Origin: Gemmatimonadota bacterium
GTDB lineage: Bacteria > Gemmatimonadota > Gemmatimonadetes > Longimicrobiales > Gaopeijiaceae
Direction: 5' to 3'
Assembly (NCBI GenBank): GCA_009692205.1
Contig: SHZR01000001.1
Span: 124,001 to 188,000, forward strand
Length of the DNA stretch: 64,000 nucleotides
The position numbers and the translations under genes are program-made. A model generated the notes under the pieces. It saw only the letters and a program-made list of their open reading frames with translations, had not been told where the DNA came from and made no database searches. Shown piece after piece: positions 8,184-17,889 of this stretch (position 1 is the stretch's first letter; every line of letters begins with the position of its first letter).

Positions 8184-10436
8184 CTAGAACCTGTGCGTGT
8201 AGCTCAGCTTGGTCGCCGCCCGCCGGTCGAGAGTGCTGAACGCCCCCGACCCGAGCACCCCCGACGGGCCCTCCAGCCAGTTGTGCTGGTAGACGAGGTA
8301 GAGGTCGTTGCCGGGGGTGAGGATCCAGCGGAACCGGACCTGCCATCCTAGGACGCGGCTCACGGAGTCGTACTGAATGTTGTTGACGGCGTACACGCGC
8401 GGGTTGAGCTGCGTGTCGAGGATGAGCCGGTAGAGGTTCGTGGTGAAGCTGCCCTGGGCCAGGTCCACGCGATTGCGCTCGAGCGCGCCGTTCATCCGGA
8501 TGCCGGGACGCGGACGCAGCGCGAGGCCGATCGACGTCTCCTGGCGATCTCCGGAGAAGAAGCCGCCCCAGCTGTAGCTGCCGTTCACGGCGATCACACG
8601 TCGGTTGGCCGTCCCCGCGCCGACGCGCCAGCGCGTGAAATGGTAGTCCGTCCCGGTGGGGAGAATGACCCCAGGGCTGATCTGGAAGTCGTCGTCGAGC
8701 AGTTCGTACGTGGGCGTGAGGCCGAACCCGACGTTGTCGCCCGCGTGCGTCGAGACCTCGCTGAAGAGGTTCCACTCGCGCGTGACCGTGGTGTTGGCCA
8801 TGTCGGTGATGACCGACAGGCCCGCTCCGAAGCGGAACTGGCGGATGAGCGGGTGGCCCTGCGGGCGCGGCGCGTAGTTGATGGACGGCGAGTAGCTACG
8901 GAACGCGCGCCTACGCACGAACCCGAGCGCGGGATTGTGGTTCGCCTGCACCTCACTCACGTCGAGGCTGCCGCTCCAGAGATCGTTCGGGTAGGCGAGC
9001 CGCCCGCCGAGCGCGAGCGCATCCTCCATGCTGCCCGCGATGGTGTTGCCGAGCACGAACCCGGAGAGCTCGAGGTTCTCGGAGCCCAGGAAGCTCGAGG
9101 TCGCGAGCCGGAAGTCCACGCCCGCCGTGTGTCGATCGTCCACCGCGGAGCCGCGCTCGTGGCGCCACGTGTAGATCCCGCCGAAGTACGACTGGGTGAG
9201 GACGCGCCGGCGCACGCGCATCACGCCGAAGTCCTCGCCCACGATCCCCTGATCCGAGCCGGTGCGCACGAGCAGGACGCCAACGTCGTTCGCGCCGGCC
9301 TGCCCCGTGAGCTTGGCGCCCCCGTCGATCGTCTGGGGCTGTCCGTTCTGGTCGAGTCCGATGCGCCGGCTGAAGAACGGCTGCACGGGTGCGCCCTGGG
9401 CGAAGTCGAAGAACGTGCCGCCCTCCAGGAAGAACGCGCGCTTCTCGGGGAACTGGATCGGGAAGCGCGTCAGGTTGACCTGTCGCTGATCGACCTCGGT
9501 CTCCGCGAAGTCGGTGTTGACCGTGAGGTTCGCGCGCAGGTTCGGCGTGAGGTTGTAGAACACGTCGAGGCCGACGTCGGCGCTTTCCTCCCGTCCGACC
9601 GGCGGCACGCGCCCGGGCGCCTCGGCGATGTGTCCCGCGGCATAGGGGCGAACATCGAGCCCCACCCCCTGGCTCACGTCCTGGATGCCCACGAGCAGCC
9701 CGGCGTTCGACATCCTGCGGAGGCCCTGGTTCCGTTGATGACCGGTCCAGAGCGCCTCCTCGCTCTTCCGCCGCACGGTGCGCTGGAAGTTGATGCCCCA
9801 CGCGGGCGCGTTCGGATCGAAGTTGAGCGTGCGGAACGGAATCACGATCTCGAGCGTCCATCCGATCTCGCTCCGCACCACGCGCGCGTCCCAGATACCG
9901 TCCCACTGCCGGTTGTTCGAGCCGCCGGGCCCCATCACCGCGTCGGCCATGAGGCCGTACGGGTTCATCTCGAAGAAGTAGCCGCTCTGCTGGTCGAGGA
10001 ACGTGTCCATCGTCCACATGAAGCGGTCGTCGGATTGGAGCGTCTCGTCGCGCCGCATCGTGTTGCCGAGCAGGCGGTCGGGCTCCGAGTCGTGCGCGGT
10101 CACCCCCATGTAGAGGTTGTCGCGGTCGAACGCGATGCGGACCTCGGTCTGCTCGGTGGGCGTTCCACCGAGGATCGGGTCCTGCATGATGAAGTCGGTC
10201 GCCGGCTGCGCGCGCTGCCAGAACGGCTCGTCGAGGCGGCCGTCGAGGCTGAAGTCCTCGCCCTCGCCGAGCCGCTCGGCGGTCATGGTGCGCCGGCCTT
10301 CGCCGAAGATCGGATGATCACTCGCCGTCACCGGAGCGGCGAGCTGCGCCGCAGCGTGAGACGGGAGGGAGAGGACGATCGCGAGGCCGAGCCAGGCGGC
10401 TCGCCTCACGCGGCGGCGGGGTCGTTGTCGGAGCAT
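8184..10436 (-). CDS. DUF5916 outer-membrane protein (paralogue 1)
   Basis: About 750 aa. A signal peptide ends near SHAAAQ. A CBM9-like beta-sandwich (about 40-230) opens with DGRLDEPFWQRA and contains WTLEIVIPFRTL. A long beta-rich part (about 260-750) follows, typical of an outer-membrane barrel, and ends LSYTHRF with a terminal aromatic residue. DUF5916 proteins are common in Gemmatimonadota and Bacteroidota; function unproven, possibly binding of carbohydrate or peptide at the surface. I chose the ATG at 10436, which gives a clean signal peptide. A second paralogue lies at 12516-14747. Confidence 0.85.
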   Translation of the reverse strand: MLRQRPRRRVRRAAWLGLAIVLSLPSHAAAQLAAPVTASDHPIFGEGRRTMTAERLGEGEDFSLDGRLDEPFWQRAQPATDFIMQDPILGGTPTEQTEVRIAFDRDNLYMGVTAHDSEPDRLLGNTMRRDETLQSDDRFMWTMDTFLDQQSGYFFEMNPYGLMADAVMGPGGSNNRQWDGIWDARVVRSEIGWTLEIVIPFRTLNFDPNAPAWGINFQRTVRRKSEEALWTGHQRNQGLRRMSNAGLLVGIQDVSQGVGLDVRPYAAGHIAEAPGRVPPVGREESADVGLDVFYNLTPNLRANLTVNTDFAETEVDQRQVNLTRFPIQFPEKRAFFLEGGTFFDFAQGAPVQPFFSRRIGLDQNGQPQTIDGGAKLTGQAGANDVGVLLVRTGSDQGIVGEDFGVMRVRRRVLTQSYFGGIYTWRHERGSAVDDRHTAGVDFRLATSSFLGSENLELSGFVLGNTIAGSMEDALALGGRLAYPNDLWSGSLDVSEVQANHNPALGFVRRRAFRSYSPSINYAPRPQGHPLIRQFRFGAGLSVITDMANTTVTREWNLFSEVSTHAGDNVGFGLTPTYELLDDDFQISPGVILPTGTDYHFTRWRVGAGTANRRVIAVNGSYSWGGFFSGDRQETSIGLALRPRPGIRMNGALERNRVDLAQGSFTTNLYRLILDTQLNPRVYAVNNIQYDSVSRVLGWQVRFRWILTPGNDLYLVYQHNWLEGPSGVLGSGAFSTLDRRAATKLSYTHRF

Positions 10437-10510
10437 GTGATCTTGGGAGGGGTCGCGAAGTACCCACCCTTCACAGCCGGCCACCCCGCTCTGTTGAGAC
10501 GAGGCGGCGT

Positions 10511-10780
10511 TCAGCGGCCGGAGCGCACCGACCCGGACGAGGCGGTTACTTCATCGTAAAGGCGATCCGACGCGACGTCGAGCTCGCCGGGCCACACGAT
10601 GGTGCCGCTCTGCGGATCCACTCTCACCTGCTCGAACGCACCCGGGTCATCCGTCCACTGCTTGAACACGCCCTTGCCCGCCAGATCCGAGAGATCGGCT
10701 TCGCCTTCGAGCCCGTCCGCGAACCGGACCCAGACCCTGAAGTCAGCCAGGGGCCTCACAGCTACGACGTCGTACCACAT
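10511..10780 (-). CDS. DUF2442 family protein
   Basis: An 89-aa small protein with a DUF2442-like fold: VRPLADFRVWVRFADG, then DLSDLAGKGVFKQW, then IVWPGELDVASDRLYD (each in parts). An AGGAGG Shine-Dalgarno precedes the ATG. DUF2442 genes usually follow a DUF4160 gene; here only a remnant of DUF4160 lies directly upstream. Biological role unknown; such pairs are sometimes proposed as toxin-antitoxin-like, which is unverified. Confidence 0.85.
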   Translation of the reverse strand: MWYDVVAVRPLADFRVWVRFADGLEGEADLSDLAGKGVFKQWTDDPGAFEQVRVDPQSGTIVWPGELDVASDRLYDEVTASSGSVRSGR

Positions 10781-10789
10781 GCCGACCTC

Positions 10790-10861
10790 CTACTCCAACG
10801 GAGCGATCTTCCCGACGCGCTGATGATGCTTCGCCTCGAGCCAAGCGTCCAGGCTCGCTGC
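10790..10861 (-). pseudogene. Remnant of a DUF4160 gene (C-terminal tail)
   Basis: The minus frame just upstream of the DUF2442 gene encodes a 23-residue peptide ending KHHQRVGKIAPLE and a TAG stop. It resembles the C-terminal end of DUF4160 proteins (AWLEAKH ... KIAPLE). An in-frame TAG at about 10862-10864 and the next gene's start leave no room for the rest, so the partner gene seems lost. The match is short, hence modest confidence. Confidence 0.4.
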
Positions 10862-10886
10862 CTAGATACTTCGACCCCCCATCGGT

Positions 10887-10892
10887 TACACT
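10887..10892 (+). promoter_or_regulatory. Candidate -10 (TACACT) for a leaderless transcript
   Basis: TACACT ends 6 bases before the ATG at 10899 and no SD lies between, so the mRNA would start at the start codon. No strong -35 is visible. Confidence 0.35.
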
Positions 10893-10898
10893 AGACCC

Positions 10899-11483
10899 AT
10901 GCAGACGCCCCTCGGCCCTGCCCTTCTCCAGGCGGTCCCGCGCGACGGCCTATCCGTCGCCGCCGACATCTCGATCGTGATCGTGGCGGTCGCGGTCGTG
11001 GTGCTGGCGATCGTTGCCACGTACGTGCTGCTGCGCGTCAACCGCGTGGTCGGACAGGTCGGCGGCAGCGTGCGTCAGAACCTCGGGCCCGTCTCGGAGC
11101 GCGCGCGCGGCATCGCGGAGAACGTCGAGGTCATCACGCGCACGCTCCGGGGGGACATCGAGCGCCTGAACGAGTCCGTGACGTCGGTCACGGACGGGCT
11201 GAAGCTCGCGTCGGAGCGCATGGAAGAGCGCATCGAGGACTTCAATGCGCTCATGGAGGTCGTCCAGGAAGAGGCGGAGGACGTCTTCATCGATACGGCC
11301 GCCACGGTCCGCGGTGTGCGAGCGGGTGCTCGCTCGATCGCGGGCGGGAGGCGGAGGGCTCCTGCCGTGGAAGAGCCCGCAGAAGAGCTGGATGCGCCGG
11401 AGGAGCCGGAGGCCGCAGCCGACGAGCTGCCCGCGGATCCGGAGTCGGAGCGCGCGGGAGCGCTCGCCGCCAAAGGTGGCTGA
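10899..11483 (+). CDS. Membrane-anchored coiled-coil protein (DUF948-like)
   Basis: A 194-aa protein with one strong membrane helix at about 22-46 (IVIVAVAVVVLAIVATYVLL). A long amphipathic alpha-helical region follows (about 50-145), with repeats such as ITRTLRGDIERLNESVTSV, as in DUF948 proteins. The tail (150-194) is Ala/Glu/Pro-rich and probably disordered. Function unknown; a scaffold or envelope role is likely. Its stop codon overlaps the GTG start of the phospholipase-like gene by 8 bases, so the two are coupled. Confidence 0.75.
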   Translation: MQTPLGPALLQAVPRDGLSVAADISIVIVAVAVVVLAIVATYVLLRVNRVVGQVGGSVRQNLGPVSERARGIAENVEVITRTLRGDIERLNESVTSVTDGLKLASERMEERIEDFNALMEVVQEEAEDVFIDTAATVRGVRAGARSIAGGRRRAPAVEEPAEELDAPEEPEAAADELPADPESERAGALAAKGG

Positions 11484-12492
11484 CCCCGAAGCTCGTGCAG
11501 CCCTGCGGGTCCTGACGCCGCTCCTTTTGGCCGCGGGTTGGCTCCTCGTGCCGGAGCCGGTCCTCGCGTGGGGCCCGGCGACCCATGTGGCTCTCGGGGA
11601 GGCGCTCCTCGGCGCACTCTACCTGGTTCCGCCCGCGGCGCGCGCGATCCTCGAGAGGTATCCCCTGCACTTCCTCTACGGCTTGGTCGCGGCCGACATC
11701 TCGTTCGCGAAGAAGTACGTGCCGGAGGGTCGCCACTGCCACAGCTGGTCGGTCGGCGAGGAGATCCTCGACTCCGCGGACTCGGAGCGGCTCACCTCGG
11801 TCGGGTACGGCTACCTCGCGCACCTCGCCGCCGACACGATCGCGCACAACATCTTCGTGCCGCAGCGACTCCTGCTGACGAGCACCACCCAGGCGGTCGG
11901 GCACACGTACTGGGAGCACCGGATGGACATGCACGTGGGCGAGGATTTCCTCGCGCTCGCGCGGCACATCGTGGTCGAGCACGACCACAGCGAGGCCGAT
12001 ATGCTGTTCGACGACGTGCTCAGCCGGACGCTCTTCAGCTTCAACACGAACCGCAGGATCTTCCGCGGGATGATCCGCTTCGGCGGCCACGAGCGTTGGC
12101 AGCGGGTGTTCGGCCGGGTGCTACAGAAGTCACGCTTCGATCTGCCGAATCCCCTGGTCGATCGCTACTTCGAGGTCGCGTTCGACTCCATGGTCGGGTA
12201 CCTGCGCGACCGGCACATGTCGCCGGCGGCCGACATGGACCCGGTGGGGGAGCTGAACCTTCGGCTCGCGAAGATGGTCCGCCGGCGGGCGATGTCGGAT
12301 CACACGGCCGACCACCCCGAGGTGCTCAACCAGATGGCGGAGGACTTCTTCCCGTTCCCCTCGAGTCCGCTGCTCTACTGGCCACAGCTCCAGGATCCCG
12401 ACTTCGCTGCGGGCATCACGTCCTCGGGCGCGAGCGCCAGGACGCTTCCGGCTCCGCGCGCGGGGAAGAGCCTGGCGAAGCCGGCGAGCTAG
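11476..12492 (+). CDS. Zinc-dependent phospholipase C-like protein
   Basis: 338 aa from GTG 11476, chosen because it overlaps the upstream stop (GTGGCTGA) and yields a signal peptide ending PVLA-WG. In zinc phospholipase C the mature N-terminal Trp coordinates zinc, and here the mature protein would begin WGPATH, so export and processing would create the site. Further candidate ligands are HCHSW, HLAADTIAHN, HTYWEHRMDMH and HIVVEHDH (spread over residues about 85-180), matching the PF00882 pattern. Likely periplasmic or membrane-attached; the substrate phospholipid is inferred only. Confidence 0.8.
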   Translation: MADPEARAALRVLTPLLLAAGWLLVPEPVLAWGPATHVALGEALLGALYLVPPAARAILERYPLHFLYGLVAADISFAKKYVPEGRHCHSWSVGEEILDSADSERLTSVGYGYLAHLAADTIAHNIFVPQRLLLTSTTQAVGHTYWEHRMDMHVGEDFLALARHIVVEHDHSEADMLFDDVLSRTLFSFNTNRRIFRGMIRFGGHERWQRVFGRVLQKSRFDLPNPLVDRYFEVAFDSMVGYLRDRHMSPAADMDPVGELNLRLAKMVRRRAMSDHTADHPEVLNQMAEDFFPFPSSPLLYWPQLQDPDFAAGITSSGASARTLPAPRAGKSLAKPAS

Positions 12493-12515
12493 GCTCGAGC
12501 CACGGTCCCTCGGGC

Positions 12516-14747
12516 CTAGAACTGCAGCAGCCGGTTCACCTTGATGACCAGCCCGCGATTACGGAGCTCCGTCGTCCGGTCGGGCGCGAGCGGATCGGTG
12601 TCGCGATCCTCGCTGTAGACGACGAACAGCTCGCTGCCGGCGCTCCACTCCCACCGGAAGCGGAAGTTGGCGCTGAAGGTGTCGTCGCTCGTGCTGTACT
12701 GTGAGAGCCCGCTCAGGAACATCCGCGGCGTGAGCGTATAGGTGAGCCTGAGCCGCACGATCTGAGCATCGAAGTCGCCTTCCGGCAGGTTTACCCAGTT
12801 CATCGAGTAGCTGGGCTCGAGCGATACCTGCGGCGTCACCTCGATGCGGCCCTGGCCGAGGCTGAGCGACGTGTTCGTGCCGCTCCAGAAGTCTCCGACA
12901 CGGAGCGCGAGTGCCCCGCTCACCGGCCGCTGCTGTCCGAAGGTGTACGATGCGCCGAAGCTGGTGAAGTCGTACTCGCCGGGCGGCAAGATCACACCCG
13001 GGGAGATCGTGAACGGAGCGGTCAGCAGCTCGAAGTCGTCGCTCACGGACAGGCTGATCTGGTCGCTGCTCTCGAGCTCGGTGGTGAAGTCGCTCGAGTG
13101 CTGACGGGTCTCGAGCTCCCCTCCGGTCGCCGTCCAGAGGTAGTCGGTGCTCGCCGTGAGGCTGACCCGGCGGACCCACGCCGGTGACGTGGGCCGTCGG
13201 CTGATCCGTGCGGACCCCGTGTACTGTCGGAAGTCGTCGCGCTGCAGGAAGCCCACCTCGGGGGTGAAGTTGTCCTCCACGACCAAGTATCCCGAGGTGA
13301 GACCGTAGCGATCGCCTGCGTACGCGAACTGGCCCATGTAGCTGAGGTCGCGCCCCGGGGCGACGGGCCCGTCCGTCTTGGTCAGGTAGCCCGTGACCGT
13401 GAAGTCGCTGCGGAACGCGAGCGACCCGTCGACGCCGTAGAGCTGGCTCGACCCGTCGCCGGCGAGCGACCGGGATCGGTTCGTGAAGAGCGCGCCGACT
13501 GTGCTCCGGCTCAGCACGTCTCGCTTCAGCCGGACCACGGTGAAGTTGGTCGATTCGATGGTGGCGAAGTCGCTCGCGTCGGTGTGCATGTTGAGGACCC
13601 CGACGTCGAACGCTCCGACCTTCCCCGTCACGCGGGCGCCGTAGAGGATCGGAACGACCCGACCTTGCTGGAGTCCGATCCTGCGGCTGAAGAACATGGT
13701 CGGCGCGCCGGAGCCCGAGGTGAAGTCGAAGTTGCCTCGACCCTCGAGGAAGAACTCGCGCTTCTCCGGGAAGAAGAGGTTGAAGCGGGTGAGGTTCACC
13801 TGCTGCTCGTCGACCTCGACCTGCGCGAAGTCCGTGTTGTACGTGGCGTCGACGGTGAGATTGCTCGTGAGCCCATACTTCACGTCCACGCCGACGTCGC
13901 CGTCGAGGTCGTTGTTCGTGGGCGACGCGGCCACGCGGTCCGTTCGGAGCCCTCCGATCGCGTAAGGCTTCACCTCGACGTTGAGGCTCCTAGCCGGAAC
14001 CTCGACGCCCTCGAGCGTGGCCGCCTGGGAGACACGCCAGATCCCGGCGATCACGCTGTTGCCCCGCGCCGCGGAGATGGGCAGGGCGGTCAGGTACGAG
14101 GCCTCGTTGCGGCGGCGGATGATGCGACGCAGCTGAAAGCCCCAGGACTGATTCGGGCCCGGCCGATAGCGAAGCGAGCGGAAGGGAACGCGGATCTCGA
14201 CGGTCCACCCGCCGTCGAACCGGCCGGTGCGCGAGTCCCAGACGACGTTCCAGTCGGCGTTGACGTTCGCGCCTTCGTTGGTGACCGCGACGTCGGAGAA
14301 CCCGCCGATCGGCGTCACGAGGAAGATCGAGCCGTTCCTGCGGTCGAGGAACGTGTCGAACAGCACGGAGAACGAGTCGTTCTGCCGGAGCTGGTTCGCG
14401 TCCCGACGCATCTCGTTCGCGACCCACTCGCTCGGGGGCGCGGAGTCGTAGTTCCGCGCGGACACGTAGAGGTTGTCGTCGTCGAAGAAGACCCACGCCT
14501 CGGTCCGCTCGCTCGCGGGTGCGCCCTCGTCGGGAAGTTGCTGGATGAACCCCGTCATCGGCGCGGTCGACTGGTAGATCGGCTCGTCGAGGCGGCCGTC
14601 CAGCTCGATGGCGGCGGCCCTCGTGGCCCGGACGGTGATCCGGCCGGCGCTATCCTGGGCCTGGACCGGGGCAGCCCACCCTGCGGTCGCCAGGGATACG
14701 ACGAGCAGGGCCGTGCCGGTGAGCACGAACGGGCGACGTGTGGTCAC
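12516..14747 (-). CDS. DUF5916 outer-membrane protein (paralogue 2)
   Basis: 743 aa. GTG start with GAGGGACC upstream. The signal peptide ends WAAPVQAQ (about residue 31). An N-terminal CBM9-like domain (about 40-240) starts ELDGRLDEPIYQS and includes FDGGWTVEIRVPFRSLRY (in parts). The C-terminal beta-barrel region (about 270-743) contains NLFFPEKREFFLEG, also conserved in paralogue 1 as QFPEKRAFFLEGG. It is convergent with the phospholipase-like gene. Role unknown. Confidence 0.85.
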   Translation of the reverse strand: MTTRRPFVLTGTALLVVSLATAGWAAPVQAQDSAGRITVRATRAAAIELDGRLDEPIYQSTAPMTGFIQQLPDEGAPASERTEAWVFFDDDNLYVSARNYDSAPPSEWVANEMRRDANQLRQNDSFSVLFDTFLDRRNGSIFLVTPIGGFSDVAVTNEGANVNADWNVVWDSRTGRFDGGWTVEIRVPFRSLRYRPGPNQSWGFQLRRIIRRRNEASYLTALPISAARGNSVIAGIWRVSQAATLEGVEVPARSLNVEVKPYAIGGLRTDRVAASPTNNDLDGDVGVDVKYGLTSNLTVDATYNTDFAQVEVDEQQVNLTRFNLFFPEKREFFLEGRGNFDFTSGSGAPTMFFSRRIGLQQGRVVPILYGARVTGKVGAFDVGVLNMHTDASDFATIESTNFTVVRLKRDVLSRSTVGALFTNRSRSLAGDGSSQLYGVDGSLAFRSDFTVTGYLTKTDGPVAPGRDLSYMGQFAYAGDRYGLTSGYLVVEDNFTPEVGFLQRDDFRQYTGSARISRRPTSPAWVRRVSLTASTDYLWTATGGELETRQHSSDFTTELESSDQISLSVSDDFELLTAPFTISPGVILPPGEYDFTSFGASYTFGQQRPVSGALALRVGDFWSGTNTSLSLGQGRIEVTPQVSLEPSYSMNWVNLPEGDFDAQIVRLRLTYTLTPRMFLSGLSQYSTSDDTFSANFRFRWEWSAGSELFVVYSEDRDTDPLAPDRTTELRNRGLVIKVNRLLQF

Positions 14748-14783
14748 AGGTCCCTCACTTTAGGTACGCGAGTGATCTCACTA

Positions 14784-16226
14784 CTACGCTAGCGCGCTCC
14801 TGAGCAGTTCGCTCACGCGCTTCGGGTCCGCCTTCCCGCCGGACCGCTTCATCACCTGACCGACGAAGAAGCCTACGAGCTTGGCCTCTCCTCCGCGGTA
14901 GCGCGCGACCTCGTCGGGGTGTTCGTCGACCACCGCACGGACCCACGCCTCGAGCTGCGAGTCGTCGCGCACCTGGGTGAGCCCTCGGGCCCGCACGATC
15001 TCACGCGGGCTTCCTCCCTCTGCCGCGACCACGGACAACACGCCCTTCGCTACCGCGTCCGAGATGGTCCCGTCGGCCACCAGGCCGATCAGCTCGGCGA
15101 GCGCGGCCGCGCTCACCGCGAACGTCGTCGGGTCCTCGCCCCGCTCGTGCATGAGTGCCTGCGCCGGACCCATTACCCAGTTGGCCGCGGCCTTCGCCTT
15201 TCCGGACGCCTCGGCGACCGTCTCGAAGTAGTCGGCCCCGGCGCGTGACTGCGTGAGCACGCCGGCGTCGTACGCGGACAGCGCGTAGTCGCGCTCGAAG
15301 CGTGCACGGCGCGCGCGCGGCAGCTCGGGAAGCGCAGCCCGTGCCGCCACCACGACCTCCTGCGACACGAGCAGGGGAGGCAGGTCGGGGTCGGGGAAGT
15401 AGCGGTAGTCGTGGCTCTCTTCCTTGGATCGCATCGTTCGCAGCACCGAGCGGTGATCGTCCCAGAGGAGCGTCTGCTGCTCGACCCTCCCACCCGCTTC
15501 GACGACGGCGATCTGGCGCGCGATCTCGACCTCGATCGCCTTCTCGACACCGGAGAACGAGTTCACGTTCTTGATCTCGGTCTTGGCGCCGAGCTCCTCG
15601 ACCCCCCGCGGGCGCACCGACACGTTCGCATCCACGCGGAGGCTCCCCTCCTCCATGTTGCAGTCGCTCACGTCCACGTACTCGAGCATCTGCTTGAGCG
15701 CGGTGAGGAACGCGCGGGTGTCCGCCGCTGAGCGGAGGTCCGGCTCGGTCACGATCTCGACGAGTGGCGTGCCGGCGCGGTTGAGGTCCACCGCGGTCCC
15801 TCCCGCGATGCGGTCGTGAATGGACTTCCCGGCGTCCTCCTCCATGTGCGCGCGACGGATACGCACGATCGCCTCACCGGCCGCGCCGTCGAATGCAACG
15901 AGGCCCCCGGTCGCCAGCGGCTGCTCGAACTGCGTGATCTGATATCCCTTGGGCAGATCGGGGTAGAAGTAGTTCTTGCGCGCCCAGATCGCGCGCTCGT
16001 GCACCGTGCAGCCGAGCGCGAGCGCGGTGCGCACCGCGAGCTGCACGGCCTCCGGGTTCGTCGTGGGCAGCGCGCCCGGCAGCCCGAGGCACACCGGACA
16101 GACGTGCGAGTTGGGCTCGTCCCCGAACACCGCGAGGTCACCACAGAAGAGCTTCCGTGCGGTGCGGAGCTGCACGTGGACTTCAATGCCGATCACCGCC
16201 TCCCACGCTTGCGGGCCGGGGCTCAT
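14784..16226 (-). CDS. gatB: Aspartyl/glutamyl-tRNA amidotransferase subunit B
   Basis: 480 aa. It corrects Glu-tRNA-Gln (and Asp-tRNA-Asn) by kinase and amidation steps within GatCAB. Diagnostic segments are [20 protein letters not shown] at the N terminus, [40 protein letters not shown] and [15 protein letters not shown] (each in parts). The C-terminal YqeY-like tail includes VIGxVMKxSGGKADP-like residues ([17 protein letters not shown]). Start ATG 16226 overlaps the gatA stop (ATGA). Last gene of the operon. Confidence 0.97.
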   Translation of the reverse strand: MSPGPQAWEAVIGIEVHVQLRTARKLFCGDLAVFGDEPNSHVCPVCLGLPGALPTTNPEAVQLAVRTALALGCTVHERAIWARKNYFYPDLPKGYQITQFEQPLATGGLVAFDGAAGEAIVRIRRAHMEEDAGKSIHDRIAGGTAVDLNRAGTPLVEIVTEPDLRSAADTRAFLTALKQMLEYVDVSDCNMEEGSLRVDANVSVRPRGVEELGAKTEIKNVNSFSGVEKAIEVEIARQIAVVEAGGRVEQQTLLWDDHRSVLRTMRSKEESHDYRYFPDPDLPPLLVSQEVVVAARAALPELPRARRARFERDYALSAYDAGVLTQSRAGADYFETVAEASGKAKAAANWVMGPAQALMHERGEDPTTFAVSAAALAELIGLVADGTISDAVAKGVLSVVAAEGGSPREIVRARGLTQVRDDSQLEAWVRAVVDEHPDEVARYRGGEAKLVGFFVGQVMKRSGGKADPKRVSELLRSALA

Positions 16227-17590
16227 CGTGCCGACCCCCCGAGGCTCTCCTCGATCGCCCCCGCGACGCCGAGCATGCGCTCCTCGTCCCACCACGGCGC
16301 GAGCACTTGCCCGCCCACGGGGAGCCCCCCCACCCGTCCGATGGGCAGCGACAGCCCGGGAATCCCCGCGAGGTTGGCCGTCACGGTGAACACGTCCGAG
16401 AGGTACATCTGGACGGGATCAGACGTGCGCTCGCCCAACTTGAACGCAGGCGTGGGGCTCGTGGGCGTGAAGAGCACGTCCGCCCCGCCGTAGAAGACCC
16501 GCCTGAAGTCGTCGATGATGTGCAGCCGCGCGCGTTGCGCCGTGCCGTAGTACTCGTCGTAGTAGCCGGCCGACAACGCGTAGGTGCCGAGCATGATGCG
16601 GCGCTTCACCTCGGCGCCGAGCCCCCGCGAGCGCGTGCCCTCGTACATCGACACCAGGTCGCCCTCGCCGCGCCGCACGCCGTAACGCACCCCGTCGTAG
16701 CGCGACAGGTTGCTCGACGCCTCGGCGGTGGCGATGACATAGTAGGTCGGGATCGCGTAGCGCGTATGCGGCAGGGATACGCGCCGCACCTCGGCGCCGC
16801 AGGCCCGGAGCGTCTCGAGCGCGCGGTTCACGAGCCTTCGGATCTCGGGGTCGAGCTCGTCCGGGTCGTACTCCGCGGGCACGCCCACGACGAGCCCCGC
16901 CACCCCCCTGCGCACCGCCTTCTCGTAGTCGGGCACGGGGCGATCGACCGAAGTCGCGTCGCGCTCGTCGTGCCCCGCCACCGCCTGCAGCAGTCGCGCG
17001 GCGTCGGTGACGGTGCGGCCGAACGTGCCGACCTGGTCGAGCGAGGACGCGTAGGCCACCAACCCGTACCGGCTCACGCGGCCGTAAGTCGGCTTGATGC
17101 CGACGACGCCGCAGAATGCGGCCGGCTGGCGCACCGAGCCGCCCGTGTCGGAACCGAGTGCCATGGTCACGTACCCGGCCGCCACCGCGGCCGCCGAGCC
17201 GCCCGAGCTGCCGCCCGGTACGCGCGTCCTGTCGTGCGGGTTCAGGGTGGGGCCGTATGCGGAGTTCTCGGTGGAGGAGCCCATCGCGAACTCGTCCATG
17301 TTGGTCTTGCCGACTACCACCGCGCCCGCCGCGCGCGCGCGCCGCACCGCTGTGGCCTCGAACGGGGAGCGGTACCCTTCGAGCACCCTCGAGCCACACG
17401 TCGTCGGGAGGTCGGTCGTCGCGAGGATGTCCTTCACGGCGATCGGCACGCCGGCGAGCGGACCGGTCGGGGCGTCCACGGTGAGCGACGCCGGATCGGC
17501 GACGGAGAGGAACGCGTTCAACGCCTCGGGTCCAGCCTCGCGCTCGCGGATCCTCGCGATCGCGCCGCGCGCGACGTCGAGCAGGCTCAC
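16223..17590 (-). CDS. gatA: Aspartyl/glutamyl-tRNA amidotransferase subunit A
   Basis: 455 aa. Glutaminase and amidase subunit of GatCAB. The Ser-cisSer-Lys triad is present: Lys in VPIAVKDI (about residue 53), the cis-Ser in [13 protein letters not shown] and the nucleophile in [12 protein letters not shown] (about 152). Start chosen as GTG 17590 because it overlaps the gatC stop (GTGA) and begins at the family's [10 protein letters not shown]; a longer frame to 17677 would run through gatC. Confidence 0.97.
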   Translation of the reverse strand: MSLLDVARGAIARIREREAGPEALNAFLSVADPASLTVDAPTGPLAGVPIAVKDILATTDLPTTCGSRVLEGYRSPFEATAVRRARAAGAVVVGKTNMDEFAMGSSTENSAYGPTLNPHDRTRVPGGSSGGSAAAVAAGYVTMALGSDTGGSVRQPAAFCGVVGIKPTYGRVSRYGLVAYASSLDQVGTFGRTVTDAARLLQAVAGHDERDATSVDRPVPDYEKAVRRGVAGLVVGVPAEYDPDELDPEIRRLVNRALETLRACGAEVRRVSLPHTRYAIPTYYVIATAEASSNLSRYDGVRYGVRRGEGDLVSMYEGTRSRGLGAEVKRRIMLGTYALSAGYYDEYYGTAQRARLHIIDDFRRVFYGGADVLFTPTSPTPAFKLGERTSDPVQMYLSDVFTVTANLAGIPGLSLPIGRVGGLPVGGQVLAPWWDEERMLGVAGAIEESLGGSAR

Positions 17591-17889
17591 GCTCCGTCCT
17601 CCGCGTGCACGCCCGGGAGCGGGGGCACGACGAAGAATCCTTCGCGCCAATCCGGGGCGAACGAGCCGATCTCGCACCGAAGCGCGTCAGGCTCCTCGGC
17701 CGCGGGGCCTCGCGTCGACGCCGTCAGCTCCTCTTTCACGTGGGCCCCGCGCTTCTCGAGCGAGCGGAGCGACTCCACGTGGTCGAGGATGTGGTTCATC
17801 TCCTCGGTGACGCGCGTCAGGTCGGCCTCGTCGAAGTGGAGCCGCGCGAGCGTGGCGATACGCCGGGCCTGCTCCCGCCCGACGCTCAT
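17587..17889 (-). CDS. gatC: Aspartyl/glutamyl-tRNA amidotransferase subunit C
   Basis: 100 aa; stabilises GatA and bridges GatA to GatB. Family features are [17 protein letters not shown], then [15 protein letters not shown] and the late [13 protein letters not shown] (in parts). ATG overlaps the pcrA stop (ATGA), so helicase and amidotransferase are translated in sequence. Confidence 0.95.
   Translation of the reverse strand: MSVGREQARRIATLARLHFDEADLTRVTEEMNHILDHVESLRSLEKRGAHVKEELTASTRGPAAEEPDALRCEIGSFAPDWREGFFVVPPLPGVHAEDGA

Noticed and set aside
8640-10559. Long plus-strand frame opposite the first DUF5916 gene
   Set aside because: Composition is typical of an antisense shadow, and the minus strand has a signal peptide and clear DUF5916 segments.
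11245-11475. Upstream extension of the phospholipase-like frame
   Set aside because: It is out of frame with the coiled-coil gene that occupies this DNA, and GTG 11476 gives a better signal peptide.
12493-12515. TAGGC/GCCTA weak hairpin between convergent genes
   Set aside because: Only 5 bp and a long loop; not strong enough to call a terminator.
13584-14792. Long plus-strand frame opposite the second DUF5916 gene
   Set aside because: Antisense shadow of a well supported gene.
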